Source: a virus
Strand: one strand, 5' to 3'
Virus record (IMG/VR): IMGVR_UViG_3300033153_013470
Coordinates: 1 to 21,339 of that record
Length of the DNA: 21,339 bases
The position numbers were made by a program, and so were the translations under genes. The notes below the pieces were generated by a model. The model was not told the DNA's origin and made no database searches. It saw only the letters and a program-made list of their open reading frames with translations. Below, in pieces: positions 7,751-20,000 of the stretch; the first letter of the stretch is position 1; each line of letters opens with the position of its first letter.

Positions 7751-9544
7751 ATGGCTAAAAAGAAAGTTGCAATAGATTATACTTCAAGAGATTTTAATTC
7801 AATAAAACAATCATTAATTGATTATACAAAAAGATACTATCCAGAAGTTTATCAAGATTTTAATGAAGCTTCTTTTGGCTCTCTTATGATAGACACTGTT
7901 TCATATGTTGGTGATGTATTATCTTATTATTTGGATTATCAAGTTAATGAGTCTTTTTTACAGACTGCTTTTGAAAAGAAAAATATCATCAATTTGTCAA
8001 GACAGTTGGGATATCGATTTCAAGAAGTAGCGTCCTCGGCCGGCGAAGTATCTTTGTATGTTTTAATTCCTGCAAATGAATTTGGATTGGGCCCAGATAC
8101 AAATTATTATCCAATTATTAGACAAGGAACTACGTTCACTACCGATCAAGAAAATAATTTTATATTAACAGAAGATATAAGATTTGACGATCCGGCAAAT
8201 GAAATAGTTGTTGGAAGAATTAATCCCACCAATGGTCTGCCCACTCACTATGCAATCAAGGCAACAGGAAAAGTTATTTCTGGAGATATAAAGATCCTGC
8301 GCCGCACTATTGATGATTTTGTAAGATTTAGAAGATTGGATCTAGACATTTCAAATATAGTAGAGATAATATCCGTAGAGGATACGGATGGAAATAATTA
8401 TTACCAAGTTAGTAATTTGGTTCAGAATGTTGTTTATAAATCTTTTCCAAATAAAAGTAACAATTTTGATACGGTAAAAGAAATATTGAGGCCAATCGAA
8501 GTACCTCGAAGATTTATTTTTGAATTTGATGGAGAAAATTATTATTTGCAGTTTGGTTTTGGCTCCGAGGATGAATTAACAATAAATCCCGTAGCAGATC
8601 CTTCTTCGGTTTCATTAAAACTATATGGCAGAGATTATGTTAGCGAGCTTGATTTGGATCCCTCAAAATTAATGTCCAGTGATACTCTTGGAATATCTCC
8701 TTCTAATACACAATTAAAAATAACATATAGAAGAAACACTAGTTCTAATCCAAATGCTCCATCTGGAGCAATAAGAAATATTTCCAACATGATTATTGAT
8801 TTTGTAGACTTGATTTCTCTCGATGCGGCAAAAACGAATGCAGTTCGTTCTTCTTTAGAGGTTAAAAATTCTGAACCTATAGTTGGAAGCTCTGTTTCTC
8901 CATCTAATGAAGAGATAAAACAAAGAGCAATTTCTTATTTTGCTACACAAAATCGTGCCGTCACTTTAAATGATTATGAAGCAACAACATATGCGATGCC
9001 GGGGAAATATGGTTCAATTACTAGATGTAATGTGATTGTTGATCAAGATTCTTTTAAGAGGAACTTAAATTTATATATTTTAACGTCTGACAAAAATAAG
9101 AAGCTCGTTGTTGCTAATAGCGTTTTGAAAGAAAATTTAAGATTTTGGATATCAAATTACAAAATGATTAATGACACAATCGATATTGTGGACGGCAAAA
9201 TAGTGAATATCGGTATAAATTTTGAAATAATCAGCGATCCAGATTTTAATAAAGTAGAAATTTATTCTAAATGTATAGATGTGTTAAAAGAAAGGCTTCA
9301 AAATCCACTACAAATGGGTGATCCATTTTATTTGACAGATATTTATTATGAATTAAATAGAATTCGCGGCGTCGTCGATACTCAAAATGTATTTTTAGTC
9401 AATAAGAAAGGCGGCATTTATTCAGACGTTGGATATAATATAGCTGAAAATATATCTCCAGACGGTAGATATTTGGCGTGTCCATCAAATGTATGTTTAG
9501 AAATTAAATTTCCAGATGTTGACATCAAGGGTACGGTTAGATAA
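7751..9544 (+). CDS. 6: Baseplate wedge protein, gp6 / baseplate J family
   Basis: This 597-residue protein has both hallmark regions of gp6/gpJ. Residues 10-90 carry YTSRDFNSIKQSLIDYTKRY, then FGSLMIDTVSYVGDVLSYYLDYQVNE, TAFEKKNIINLSRQLGYRF: the conserved N-terminal helix bundle in which a large assembly domain is grouped around paired wedge copies. Residues about 387-490 carry the J core (EEIKQRAISYFATQNRAVT, then DYEATTYAMPGKYG, NLYILTSD and a run of strands). T4 gp6 is about 660 residues, so this is close to full length. In the baseplate gp6 dimers link neighbouring wedges into a ring and the gp6-gp7-gp25 core transmits the trigger for contraction. The ATG has a GGGGA Shine-Dalgarno at 7740-7744. 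The stop TAA shares one base with the next ATG (TAATG at 9542-9546), suggesting re-initiation. Confidence 0.95.
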   Translation: MAKKKVAIDYTSRDFNSIKQSLIDYTKRYYPEVYQDFNEASFGSLMIDTVSYVGDVLSYYLDYQVNESFLQTAFEKKNIINLSRQLGYRFQEVASSAGEVSLYVLIPANEFGLGPDTNYYPIIRQGTTFTTDQENNFILTEDIRFDDPANEIVVGRINPTNGLPTHYAIKATGKVISGDIKILRRTIDDFVRFRRLDLDISNIVEIISVEDTDGNNYYQVSNLVQNVVYKSFPNKSNNFDTVKEILRPIEVPRRFIFEFDGENYYLQFGFGSEDELTINPVADPSSVSLKLYGRDYVSELDLDPSKLMSSDTLGISPSNTQLKITYRRNTSSNPNAPSGAIRNISNMIIDFVDLISLDAAKTNAVRSSLEVKNSEPIVGSSVSPSNEEIKQRAISYFATQNRAVTLNDYEATTYAMPGKYGSITRCNVIVDQDSFKRNLNLYILTSDKNKKLVVANSVLKENLRFWISNYKMINDTIDIVDGKIVNIGINFEIISDPDFNKVEIYSKCIDVLKERLQNPLQMGDPFYLTDIYYELNRIRGVVDTQNVFLVNKKGGIYSDVGYNIAENISPDGRYLACPSNVCLEIKFPDVDIKGTVR

Positions 9545-11019
9545 TGACTATTAAAAAATATTTTTCAAATTCTGATAATACGATAACAAACGCGTTCAGG
9601 GCAAACTTGCAAACTCGCGGCACAGGCGCAAATATGGGCCTATCAGATGTCCTTGAGACCTTTTCTATTTACGGACAAGCTTCTTCCGGGTCTACTGAAC
9701 TTGAGAGAATACTAATCGAATTTCCAGTTAGTCAAATTACAGCAGATAGGGCGAGTAACATTATTCCGGCATCTGGCAGCGTTAGTTTCTATCTCAATAT
9801 GTATAACGCGCGCAGCAATCAAACATTGCCGCGAGAGCTTAAATTGGTAGTTCTTCCCATATCTCAATCTTGGCAAGAAGGAACCGGCTTGGATATGGAA
9901 GAATATAAGGATGTCACAAAGGGTAATGATGGCTCCAATTGGGTTAATGCAGGAAAAGCTGCCCCCTGGACAAAAGAGGGTGGTGACTATTTAACTTCTT
10001 CATATTCTCAAATTTTTCCAATAGGAAATGAAGATTTGGAAATTGATATAAGTGCACTTGTCGAAGATTGGATTGACGGAACAATTACAAATTATGGTAT
10101 CGGAATTCACCTAACGTCGAGCCAGGAGGCTTATTTTTCAAATTCTTTGGGTGCAGATGTTGGAAGTCAGTTATTTAATCCAAGCGGATCCACGGATACT
10201 TATTATACAAAGAAATTTTTTGGAAGAGGAACTGAATTCTTCTTCTCAAGACCAACAATACAGGCCCGGTGGGATTCCTCGATAAAAGACGACAGGGGAA
10301 ATTTCTATGCCAGTAGTTCTTTAGTGCCCGCAGTAGATAATATAAGAACACTTTATCTCTATAATGTAATAGGGGGAAGATTAAGAAATATCCCAGCAGT
10401 TGGAACCGGTGAAATTTATGTTAAAGTATATACATCAGCATCAGCAGGGACAGATTTAACCCCGACCCCTATAACAGGAGGTTATGTTTCACTTGGTATT
10501 TATTCGGCATCTTTCGCTTTAGACACGACCGCCAGTACAGTATACGACAGGTGGTATAGTTCTGGATTGTCGGATGTTTATCATACTGGGGCCTTTAATA
10601 TAAAACAATATGCAGCAAGCACATATAATCCATATGGAAATTTAGTGACAGCGCTTACAAATCTGAGACCGGTTTATACAACTTCCGAGACAGCAAGATT
10701 CAGATTTTATGAGCGACAAAAAGATTGGGCCCCGACTATTTACACAGTGGCCACCACAGTAACAGATACACTTGTTAATGAAAGCGCATCTTATCAAATT
10801 TATAGGGTAATAGACGAACTAGTTGTAGTTCCATATAATACGGGAAGTGATAGGGGAACACAAATGTCTTTTGATGTAAGTGGAAATTATTTTGATTTTA
10901 AAATGGATCTTCTAGAGGCTGGGTATTCTTATGGGATTAAAGTAGCTTATTACAATGAGACAGTTAATAGTTATGTCGAACAGCCTTACGAGTGGAAATT
11001 TAGGGTAGAAGAAGTATGA
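9544..11019 (+). CDS. DNRLRE-like beta-sandwich structural protein
   Basis: This 491-residue, strand-rich protein is low in cysteine and high in Ser, Thr, Tyr and Gly. The first half (about 1-240) looks like a DNRLRE (disaggregatase-related) domain. It has a strand ERILIEFPVSQI near 53-65 and a conserved-looking S-Q-S-W-Q-E-G-T-G at 107-115 followed by D-M-E-E-Y and GSNWVNA. The core motif DISALVEDWIDGTITNYGIGI begins at 168. The second half (about 245-490) is further beta structure, with repeated Tyr/Ser-rich strands, and may be one or two immunoglobulin-like or fibre-knob modules. DNRLRE domains are known mainly from secreted or surface proteins and are thought to act as carbohydrate-associated modules. 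Sitting between the J and I-like wedge genes and overlapping both (1 base and 4 bases), it is probably a baseplate-peripheral or fibre-docking protein. The domain call is by eye and needs a profile search. Confidence 0.65.
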   Translation: MTIKKYFSNSDNTITNAFRANLQTRGTGANMGLSDVLETFSIYGQASSGSTELERILIEFPVSQITADRASNIIPASGSVSFYLNMYNARSNQTLPRELKLVVLPISQSWQEGTGLDMEEYKDVTKGNDGSNWVNAGKAAPWTKEGGDYLTSSYSQIFPIGNEDLEIDISALVEDWIDGTITNYGIGIHLTSSQEAYFSNSLGADVGSQLFNPSGSTDTYYTKKFFGRGTEFFFSRPTIQARWDSSIKDDRGNFYASSSLVPAVDNIRTLYLYNVIGGRLRNIPAVGTGEIYVKVYTSASAGTDLTPTPITGGYVSLGIYSASFALDTTASTVYDRWYSSGLSDVYHTGAFNIKQYAASTYNPYGNLVTALTNLRPVYTTSETARFRFYERQKDWAPTIYTVATTVTDTLVNESASYQIYRVIDELVVVPYNTGSDRGTQMSFDVSGNYFDFKMDLLEAGYSYGIKVAYYNETVNSYVEQPYEWKFRVEEV

Positions 11020-14000
11020 GTATTAGAGACCTTTTTGATGGCGATGTTCCATACAAAATATTAGCCGAAGAGCCCTCTGATTTAAGACGAAATGGTGAAT
11101 CTCTAGATAATATAAGTGAGACTTTTAAAAATCGTAATCGTCTTATTCCACAAGTTGACTTTTCTGATCCTGAGAGTTTTGCTCGATATGGATCCGCTAA
11201 AACATATTATGAAGATGCTATAGCGAGGATCTATGAAGAATATCCCTACGATGGCTCTTCGAAAGAAAAGCAAAAATATTTAAACGAATCAATATATATT
11301 GATTTATATATTTTAGATAATCTTTACCCACGAAGAAATGGATATATTGAATTATCAGCAGATGGGTGGGGATCCACTGCCCCTGGCGGTTTCCCCAATG
11401 CATTAAACTATTATTATGGCCATCCTGTTGTTGATGAATACATCTATTTTGAAGGAGGGCCCCATACTGCTTCGGAAGGTATGATTGGAAAGACACTTAA
11501 TTCAACTTTTGATGATTCAAATGTTTATGATACCAACATATATGATGATGTTGGATACACCGGCAAAGGATCCAGAGAGAGTAATCTTAAAACCAATTTT
11601 GATAATGGAATAACTATTGAATTTTGGTTGAAGAAAGAAGGTGTCGACATAAATAAGACCCGAAAAGAAGTGATTTTTGACTTGTGGAATAACACAACGT
11701 CGTCGCTAGGATCTTATGGGAGAGTCACCCTTGAATTAAACGCCCTTGACTTGGTTACATCGTCTCCTCAACCATTTAAATTAACTGTTAGGTCTGGTTC
11801 TGATGGTTTCATGAATCAACCTTTCGGATCTTCCATCACCCTGACGACCCTGAGAACTTTTGGGCATTATGCTTTTAGAGTATATAATTCTGGATCAACA
11901 TTAAATACTGATTTTTATATAAACGGAGACCTGATAGAATCAACTTCATCCGGATCAAACCTTAATGAAATTACAGGCGCCCTGAATGCACAAATAGGCG
12001 CTCTTATCACATCTGCATCAAATGGAACCTCGGATTTTGCAGGTCGCGGATGGGGAAAACTTTCTGGCTCTGTTGATGAGTTTAGATTTTGGAAAGAGTC
12101 AAGAACCTCTGAAAACATTGGGCGAAATTGGTTCACACAAGTATATGGAGGGTCAAACACCGATATATCAAACGCATCTCTTGGTGTTTATTATAAATTC
12201 AACGAAGGAATCACGGGATATTCTTCTATTGACTCAACAATTCTTGACTATTCTGGCCGTGTTACGAATGGCGCTTGGACAGGATACACCTCAAATTCAA
12301 GAACAACCGCCTCCGCGATGGTCGAGGCAGGCGCCGCCCTATCTGAATTTAAAGATCCAATTATTTATTCAGAACATCCTAGTGTTGTAGTACTAAATAA
12401 TTCATTATCTGCCACCGGCAGCTATCATGATTACCAAAATTCAACATCTTTATACAATAACTTTCCCAATTGGATTATTGACCAGGATGCCGATGGCACT
12501 GGAAATATTAAAAAACTTACACAAATAATTTCAAGCTATTTAGACTCCCTTCATCTTCAAATTGAACAAGTTAACAAGATTAAAAATATAACATATGTGA
12601 GTGGTAGCGATAAACCACTTCCCTTTGCGACCGAACTACTCGAAAATGTCGGATTGGTGGCACCAGAAATATTTGCTGATGCCTCGGTGTTAAATCAGGT
12701 CTTTTCCAGAGATGAAAAAAAGGATTTTGCCGATACTTTATCTAATATTAAAAATATTATATATAAAAACATTTACAATAACATTGTATCCATCTATAAA
12801 TCAAAAGGAACATCAAATGCTTTTAGAAATTTGATTAGATGTTATGGAGTTAGTGAAGATTTAGTCAAAATAAATGCATATGCCAACAATTTAGTCTATA
12901 ATTTAAACGAAAATTATGATTTTTCATCAGCAAAAAAGAAATTTGTAGATTTTTATAGACCAGATACCTTTAATTCTACCATTTATCAACAAACGGCGTC
13001 CGGAAACCCAAACAGCGTATCTTTTATTTCGGCATCTGGCGGATCTCTGGAAGAATATACGTCTTTTACGACAGAAATAGAGGTAATTTTCCCCAAAAAG
13101 AAGTCAATAGACAATCTTACTTTCTATATAACTCCTTTTATAACCTCTTCGATATGTGGTTTTCATACTGCGGTCCCTTCAACACCCACAGACCTTACTT
13201 GGGCCTCCACAGACTACGATTTACAGGTATATTCAGTAAAACCAGATACAAATGGGAACACTAAAGATGGATATTTTCTAGTTACTAGCTCCTTTTTTGG
13301 AATTGAGCTACAGAGTGACACGATCAAGGACCTATACGATAATAAGAAGTGGAATATCGCGCTAAGGGTTAAATCATCGAAGAATCATGCAGATTTGGTA
13401 GACGGAACAACCTCAACAAACTATGATTTAGAGTTTTATGCCCTCAATACAATTGTGGATGTCCCTCAAGAAGAGATATCGTTGACAAGCTCCATCACTG
13501 TTGATGGAGAAAAGTACTTAACGGAGCCAAAAAGGCTCTATGTGGGCGCTCACCGCCAGAACTTCACTGGATCAACCATACATAGATCAGATATTAAAGT
13601 ATCCAGCTTCCGATACTGGATGGATTACTTAAATGACAGCGTAATTCAGTCGCACGCTAGAAATACCAACAATTTTGGTACCTATTCTCCTTATAAAAAC
13701 GCTTATAACTTTGTAACATCTTTAACTGGCACAAAAATTCCAGAAATTGAGACTCTTGCTCTCCACTGGAGATTTGATCAAATAAGCGCCTCGGATAATG
13801 GGGGGGGAGTACCAACTGTTCCCGATGCTGGCTTCAATGTATTGGATTATTCCTCCGGATCTTCGGAAATGGCTTCAAGATATTCTTGGTTGGGAAATGT
13901 TGTCGGAAAACAGCACTCTGGCCGGGCAGACTTCTTTTATCCAAATGATAATAAGGTAATAAATGTCGAATTTATACCAATCGCTAAACAAACCACACCA

Positions 14001-17000
14001 GAATTAGTCAATTCTTATGATATGGTGAAGGTTTTTAATATTGAGGACGAGCAACTCTTCACAAAGCAAACACGTCCGGTTAATTTTTATTATATGATAG
14101 AAAAAAGCATGTACCGAGCAATAACTGACGAGATTGTTAATTACTTTGCTACTATTTTGGATTTCAACAACCTAATCGGTGATCCCATCAACCGATACCG
14201 TCAGGAATATAAAAATTTACAGAAATTAAGGAACTTATTTTTCGAAAGAGTCCAAAATACCGTTGATATTGAAAGATATATCGAGTATTATAAGTGGATA
14301 GACGAATCTTTATCACAAATGTTAGTGAGTTTGTTCCCAGCCAGCGCCGTTAAACAAGATGGCATGCGTATAATGGTGGAAAGCCATATTTTAGAGAGAA
14401 ATAAGTATTGGAACAAGTATCCAACCCTTGATTTGAAGCGGGATGATCCAGAAGGGGGAATTCGCGGGATAAACGAGCTACTTTATGATTGGGAATATGG
14501 TCACCGCCCTATAAACGATTCCGAGAGTGAATCGTGTTTCTGGTGGAAAGAGAGAGCAGCAAGGGACAAAGCGCCTCTTGCAACCGGAGACGCAGGAGTC
14601 GATGCAGATAAAGAAAAGATCTTATCGGCCACATTATCGGTTTTGACAAGAAAATATTCCACTCCATTTAGGATGACAGTGGAAAGATCTGAAATTATAA
14701 GCACCGGTTTAACTTCAAATAACAATAATATCCGCTCTAATGTAAAAAGCGCGATACAATTTGGTAATTCTGCCGGAATTATCATCGAAGAATCACAAGT
14801 TAAAGGATTGAAGGTTTGTAGTGATATTTTAATTCCTAATTTGAAACAAAAATTCTCTTTCGAGGCAGCGAATCAAGATGATAGGGAGGGTTATGCTACT
14901 GGTGAGGGCGATCTACTTGTTCCATTCATTGCAGTTAGTTCATCTGTCACAACAGGGTACAATAATAAAATTAATGCGGATTTTAAGCCGGGATTTGGGG
15001 TAAATAATCTTCATATTGATTCATATATAGATTCCGAAGTCCCATTACAGGGCCCATTTACTGAGAAGTGGGTTGGTGGAAACCAACACAGACACGTTCC
15101 TCTTAATCAGGGTACTGATACTGTCACAGACCGACCCGAAGCCTGGGCATTAGAATTTCAGACCGGCCCAACGGCGATGAAATTTGTACATCAGCCTGTG
15201 AATTTGCCCCGAGCCGTGTTTTATCGAGATTTGGTAGCAAAAAGTCCACTCAATATCAAGAATATCAAAGATAACACGACTACTGGGGAACTTGGAAACT
15301 ATAGTCAAGATTATCAAATTGTTCAAACTTGCGGAAGAACTGAAAATAATTCCGCTTTTGTAAAAGCCGGCGGCTTTGAAGCTCCAGAAATTCCATCTCC
15401 CTATATTGCTGGATTAGATGATTACACAAAATTACAACGAGGAAGATCGGCGTGGGTCTTTGTTAATCGGTTTTCTTGTCCTGGAGATGCTTCCACAGCC
15501 GGTGATTCTGATGGCGGGCCTGGTTTAGATCCGGATGCTGCTGAATATTCTCTGTATAATAGCATTAATTATAGAAATTTCGCCGTAAGAGATCCTTATA
15601 GACTCTTGCTGGCATCGCATGTAAACCAATTTGGGTATTATGCCGATACATTTAACCTCGGTGTTGGCTCTTCTTCAGTTAATTCGCTGAATTATAATGG
15701 AACCGGCAGTATATACCAGGTTAATCGCAACCCGATCAAACAAATGAAGGAATCAGGCTCAACAACGATTACAGCATCGGTCTATGACAACTTTTATGTC
15801 CAGCACCCAATTCCGAGAACAGATTTACAGTATGCTTGGATAACAGCTTCGGCTATTTCCTATGATATATTTGGGTATCTTCCTTATAGCGGAGAGGGGG
15901 ATTTGGTGACATTCTCTTCTGCGAGTGATTTCGCTTCATATTATAATCCCGGACCAATTTTGGCATTTGATCAACAATTCGGAAAAGATAAAAGAGCATT
16001 CATTGTTGGCGGAGGAGTAAATGAAACAGAATATCTCCCGACAGTCTATAATTGGTTAAATTATAATGTCTATGAGCCGCTGGAATATTTGAATTCTTTT
16101 ATAGGATTCAGTCCAGAAGATGTGGACATTTCAAGTTCTTTAAATATCGATTTAATTTACTCTGGTTTATTTGCCTCCGGAAAGCCCTCTTTATTGAACG
16201 CCACTCTCCTCAAAAGAAACGGCCCATATCAACACCCCTCTTGGAAACAAACCCGAGGCTATGAAAATCCATTGGTTAAAAAGTGGAATAGCTCGAATAT
16301 AACTGCGTATAATTTGGAAGATGATAGCTTTAAATTGAGAGAAGATCCTCCCATCATTTCCAAATATAAGTCGCTTAGGCACATTTTAAAGGTCGCTAGA
16401 CAAGATATCGCAGGTGGCGCACCGGTGATAACTCTCGATGATTTAAAAATCTATAGTACTTACGGAAATGAAATAACACTATTTGCCAATAAACTCATTT
16501 CCCCAGATATTGAAAAATCAAATGAAAATATACAAACTTCTTATAATAAGATTTTAAATTTGTATATCAATAATGCCCTAGACGCTACATCTAATCCTGT
16601 ACAAGCACTTGTATATCTGGCTTATGAAGAACAAGTATATCCATCATCAATTAATTGCTATAGCAAAAGAAATAGAGAAAGAACTGGATATCAAAATACT
16701 TTTTGGAGAGATTCCAGATTAAATAGAACAACTCTTGGCGAATCTAAATTCGGAGGAGCAAATTCACAAGGATTTGTGGTTTCTCAAAGCGCCTGGGGAT
16801 TGGACACAGCAGAGCAATTTGGAACAGGTCTTTCGACATATATAGCTGAAAGCGCATCTATTGGCGCCGCAGGCGAGCTTCAAAATGACTATACGTTTGC
16901 ATATAGACTTATCGGAGGTCTCACAGGAGAAAGGAAAAATTTACGACCATCGCCAATATATGCAAGAAAACACACACTTGGATCTTGTTTATCTGTTATG

Positions 17001-20000
17001 GATCCCTTCGCAATCAATCAATGGATTGGCACAAAATCCCCTTGTAACCCCCCAGTGCCCGGCAGCCAAGAATGGCGATATGTGTCCGTTCTTACGGCTT
17101 CAATATATTTGGATCCCACCGAAGGCTTAGGTCAAGATTCTTGGCCTGGGGTTACGGAATTTAACGACCTTGGTCATGTTTCAATTTTTGGTGGTAATGC
17201 TAAATTTGAAGCACACGAACAAGCAGGTTATGTTGAGGATGGATCTTTTGTTTCTTCTCCTTCAACTCCTTTTTACGATAAATATGAATTATATAATCTT
17301 AATATGAGATTAAAAAATAAAGACTTGTCTCTTATTCCGGAATTTAGAATAAGTGATCATATTTCTAAATATTTAAATAACAGCAATGGTTGGCTCGCGA
17401 CGAACTCTTCACAGTTTTCAATTTTTGGAGTTAACGAGAATAATACTCAAACAGTTTTATACAAAAAAACAGATGGAAATGTCGCTTCGTATTCCACTCA
17501 AATCTCGGAAAACACCCCACAGAATAGTTCTGAAAATGAATTTTATAGAATTTACTCTTTCTCGGATTTTATGGAACATTTTGAAATTATTAATGACAAG
17601 CATGAGGATTTTGTTGGTGATGAATTTCCAAAAACCCTAACTCTTTCCTGTAAAGCATTAATGAAATTTATTCCTTATGATGGCTTTTACCCCGCTGAAA
17701 GAACTTTAGAGATAGCCGAAAAATTTAGAGATATTTATGAACCCGCCATAGAGGGATCTGAGACTTTTTCTGGCGATGACCAACATTTGAAGATGAGGCC
17801 AATAATGGCGCCCCTGTTTTCTCCCGGAATATTATATAACACAATTAAGTCTGGAATAGCAGTAGATTATCCAATTTATACTAGCTCATATGACCCCATT
17901 CATTATTATAATAATAGCGGCAACGCTACACCACCCGCACCGGAAGATTTTAGTGATTATTATGCAATAGGTACTGCAAGTGTAGATATCGGCCGCTGGC
18001 ACTTTAGAGTTCCATTTGAATCTATTTTAGAACCAGAAAGCCTAAATGGTTTGCCGATGCAGGATATGGAGCCCCACCCATCTTGCTCATTAAACGGCCT
18101 TTATTCAAAAATTAATACAACCGATAAGTCTACTAATGAGTATAAATTGGCTATTAATAATTTTTTAGGAGAGACAATAAAATTCTTCCTTAAGGACGGG
18201 GAACTTACAACTATACAAAGTCGTCAGGAAAATTATTTTAAAACGGTGAACTCCGCCGTCTCTTATGCAATGAGAATAAAAATAAGAAGAAGCATGACGG
18301 GGATAAAAAGAGAAACGTCCGAATGGGCAACTCCGCAGGAATATTTTTCAACAGAGATAACTAAGAATATAAATACCGACAACAATACTTTCACAGATTA
18401 TAGGATGGCAACATTAAATATGTACAGCCGCCCCACCGCATTTGGGCCCCCTGTTGCCGGAACCGGATCTTTTGGCGACGACGCCACGATTCCAGGCGGT
18501 AATTCTATGAATAATCCTAATTTTCTCGGCGCCGATGGCTTCTTCGCCACCTGCATTAGTACCACACCGGTGCAATGGATTTACGCGCCTCCGCGAGTAA
18601 ACGACGGACTATATGGCTACAATGTTTCACATACACCACCATATTATAGTGGGGAATCTTGGATAGATATTATTTATACTCCCACAGCAGGAGGAAAACC
18701 AACAATCGATGACATCCAAGCAAATTCAAAAATAGTTTGCTGGAGAATCGACGGGCTTGATCCACTCGCGTGGTCAAGTGGTGAAGATATTTCTGATCAA
18801 AAATTTCCAATGCATAGCTCAAGTGTTAACGAATATGCAATGCAACTTACTTCTTCTATAAATATCTTTAATAAGTTGTTTGTAGAATCTGCAACAGATG
18901 AAACACAAAAAAATCCAAGTTGGGCAATTCAGACAAAATTTGAAACCCCAATTTTGAATTTCGGCCCGTTTGGAGAGGCAAATTATTCAGATATTAGAGG
19001 GAATCATTATTTAGATAATATAACTCTCCCGACAACGAGTAGCGCTCCGTGGGAAGGGTACGGCGGACAAACAACGACTCCAATAGGTATGTGGCACCAG
19101 TTTGGATCTATACCCTCCGGAGATCAGGGAGTATATTTAGAAGTCGGTCCAATACCAACGCCATGGCTGAATACCAGAGCAACAAAGGGTGATATATCTA
19201 CCATATACGCCTCTATCGACCAAGATCAATCATTATCAGAGATTACTGGATTTACTGGAAAAATAAATAAGAAAAGTAAGACAATTGGAAAACTCGCAGA
19301 TTCAAAAACGGTTTATGAAGCCGTCGTTGCCGTCCCATTTATTGAGGGAGTACATTTGGCTGCAACCTCTCGCAAAATAACAGACAAAAATATCGGAAAT
19401 AGTTTGTTTTTTGAACTTCCTACTATTGCCTCGTTCGGCCCGGATACAAAAATTGAAAATAGAGATCCCAAAGGATTATTTCCATCTGGTACGAGTCAGG
19501 ATATTCTAAACATGGCCGATATGGTTTGGAAAAAATATGTTTTCCCTCCTCAATTTGATTTTATAAGAAATCCGTCCGCAAAACCGGTTGCGATGTATGT
19601 CTTCGAATTTGATCACACATTTGATAAAAATGATTTATCTTATATCTGGCAAAATATCGCTCCAAAGTTTGGGACACAATTTAAAGAGGCGACTGCAACT
19701 ATTTCTCATAAACTTTTAGGTAAGGAAATGTTGGACGAAATGAAAGATAAGGTAAAATGGATGGTATTCAAAGTAAAACAGAGAGCAGAAACTAGTTATT
19801 ATAACAATTTATTAACGAGACCCCCAGAAGATACTAATTCTGAAATAAATTATGGTTATAATTGGCCTTATGATTATTTCTCGATGGTTGAGTTTGCAAA
19901 AATAAATGCCACAGTATCGTATGGTACAGATCCCTTCGAGCCACTCGCTAGCGGAGTCCCCACTACTTCTATATCTAGTCCAACTTCTCAAGGCTCCCTC

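Noticed and set aside
12022-12390. 122-codon + strand frame inside the giant gene
   Set aside because: It overlaps the LamG domain in another frame, the protein has low-complexity composition, and no ribosome site precedes it.
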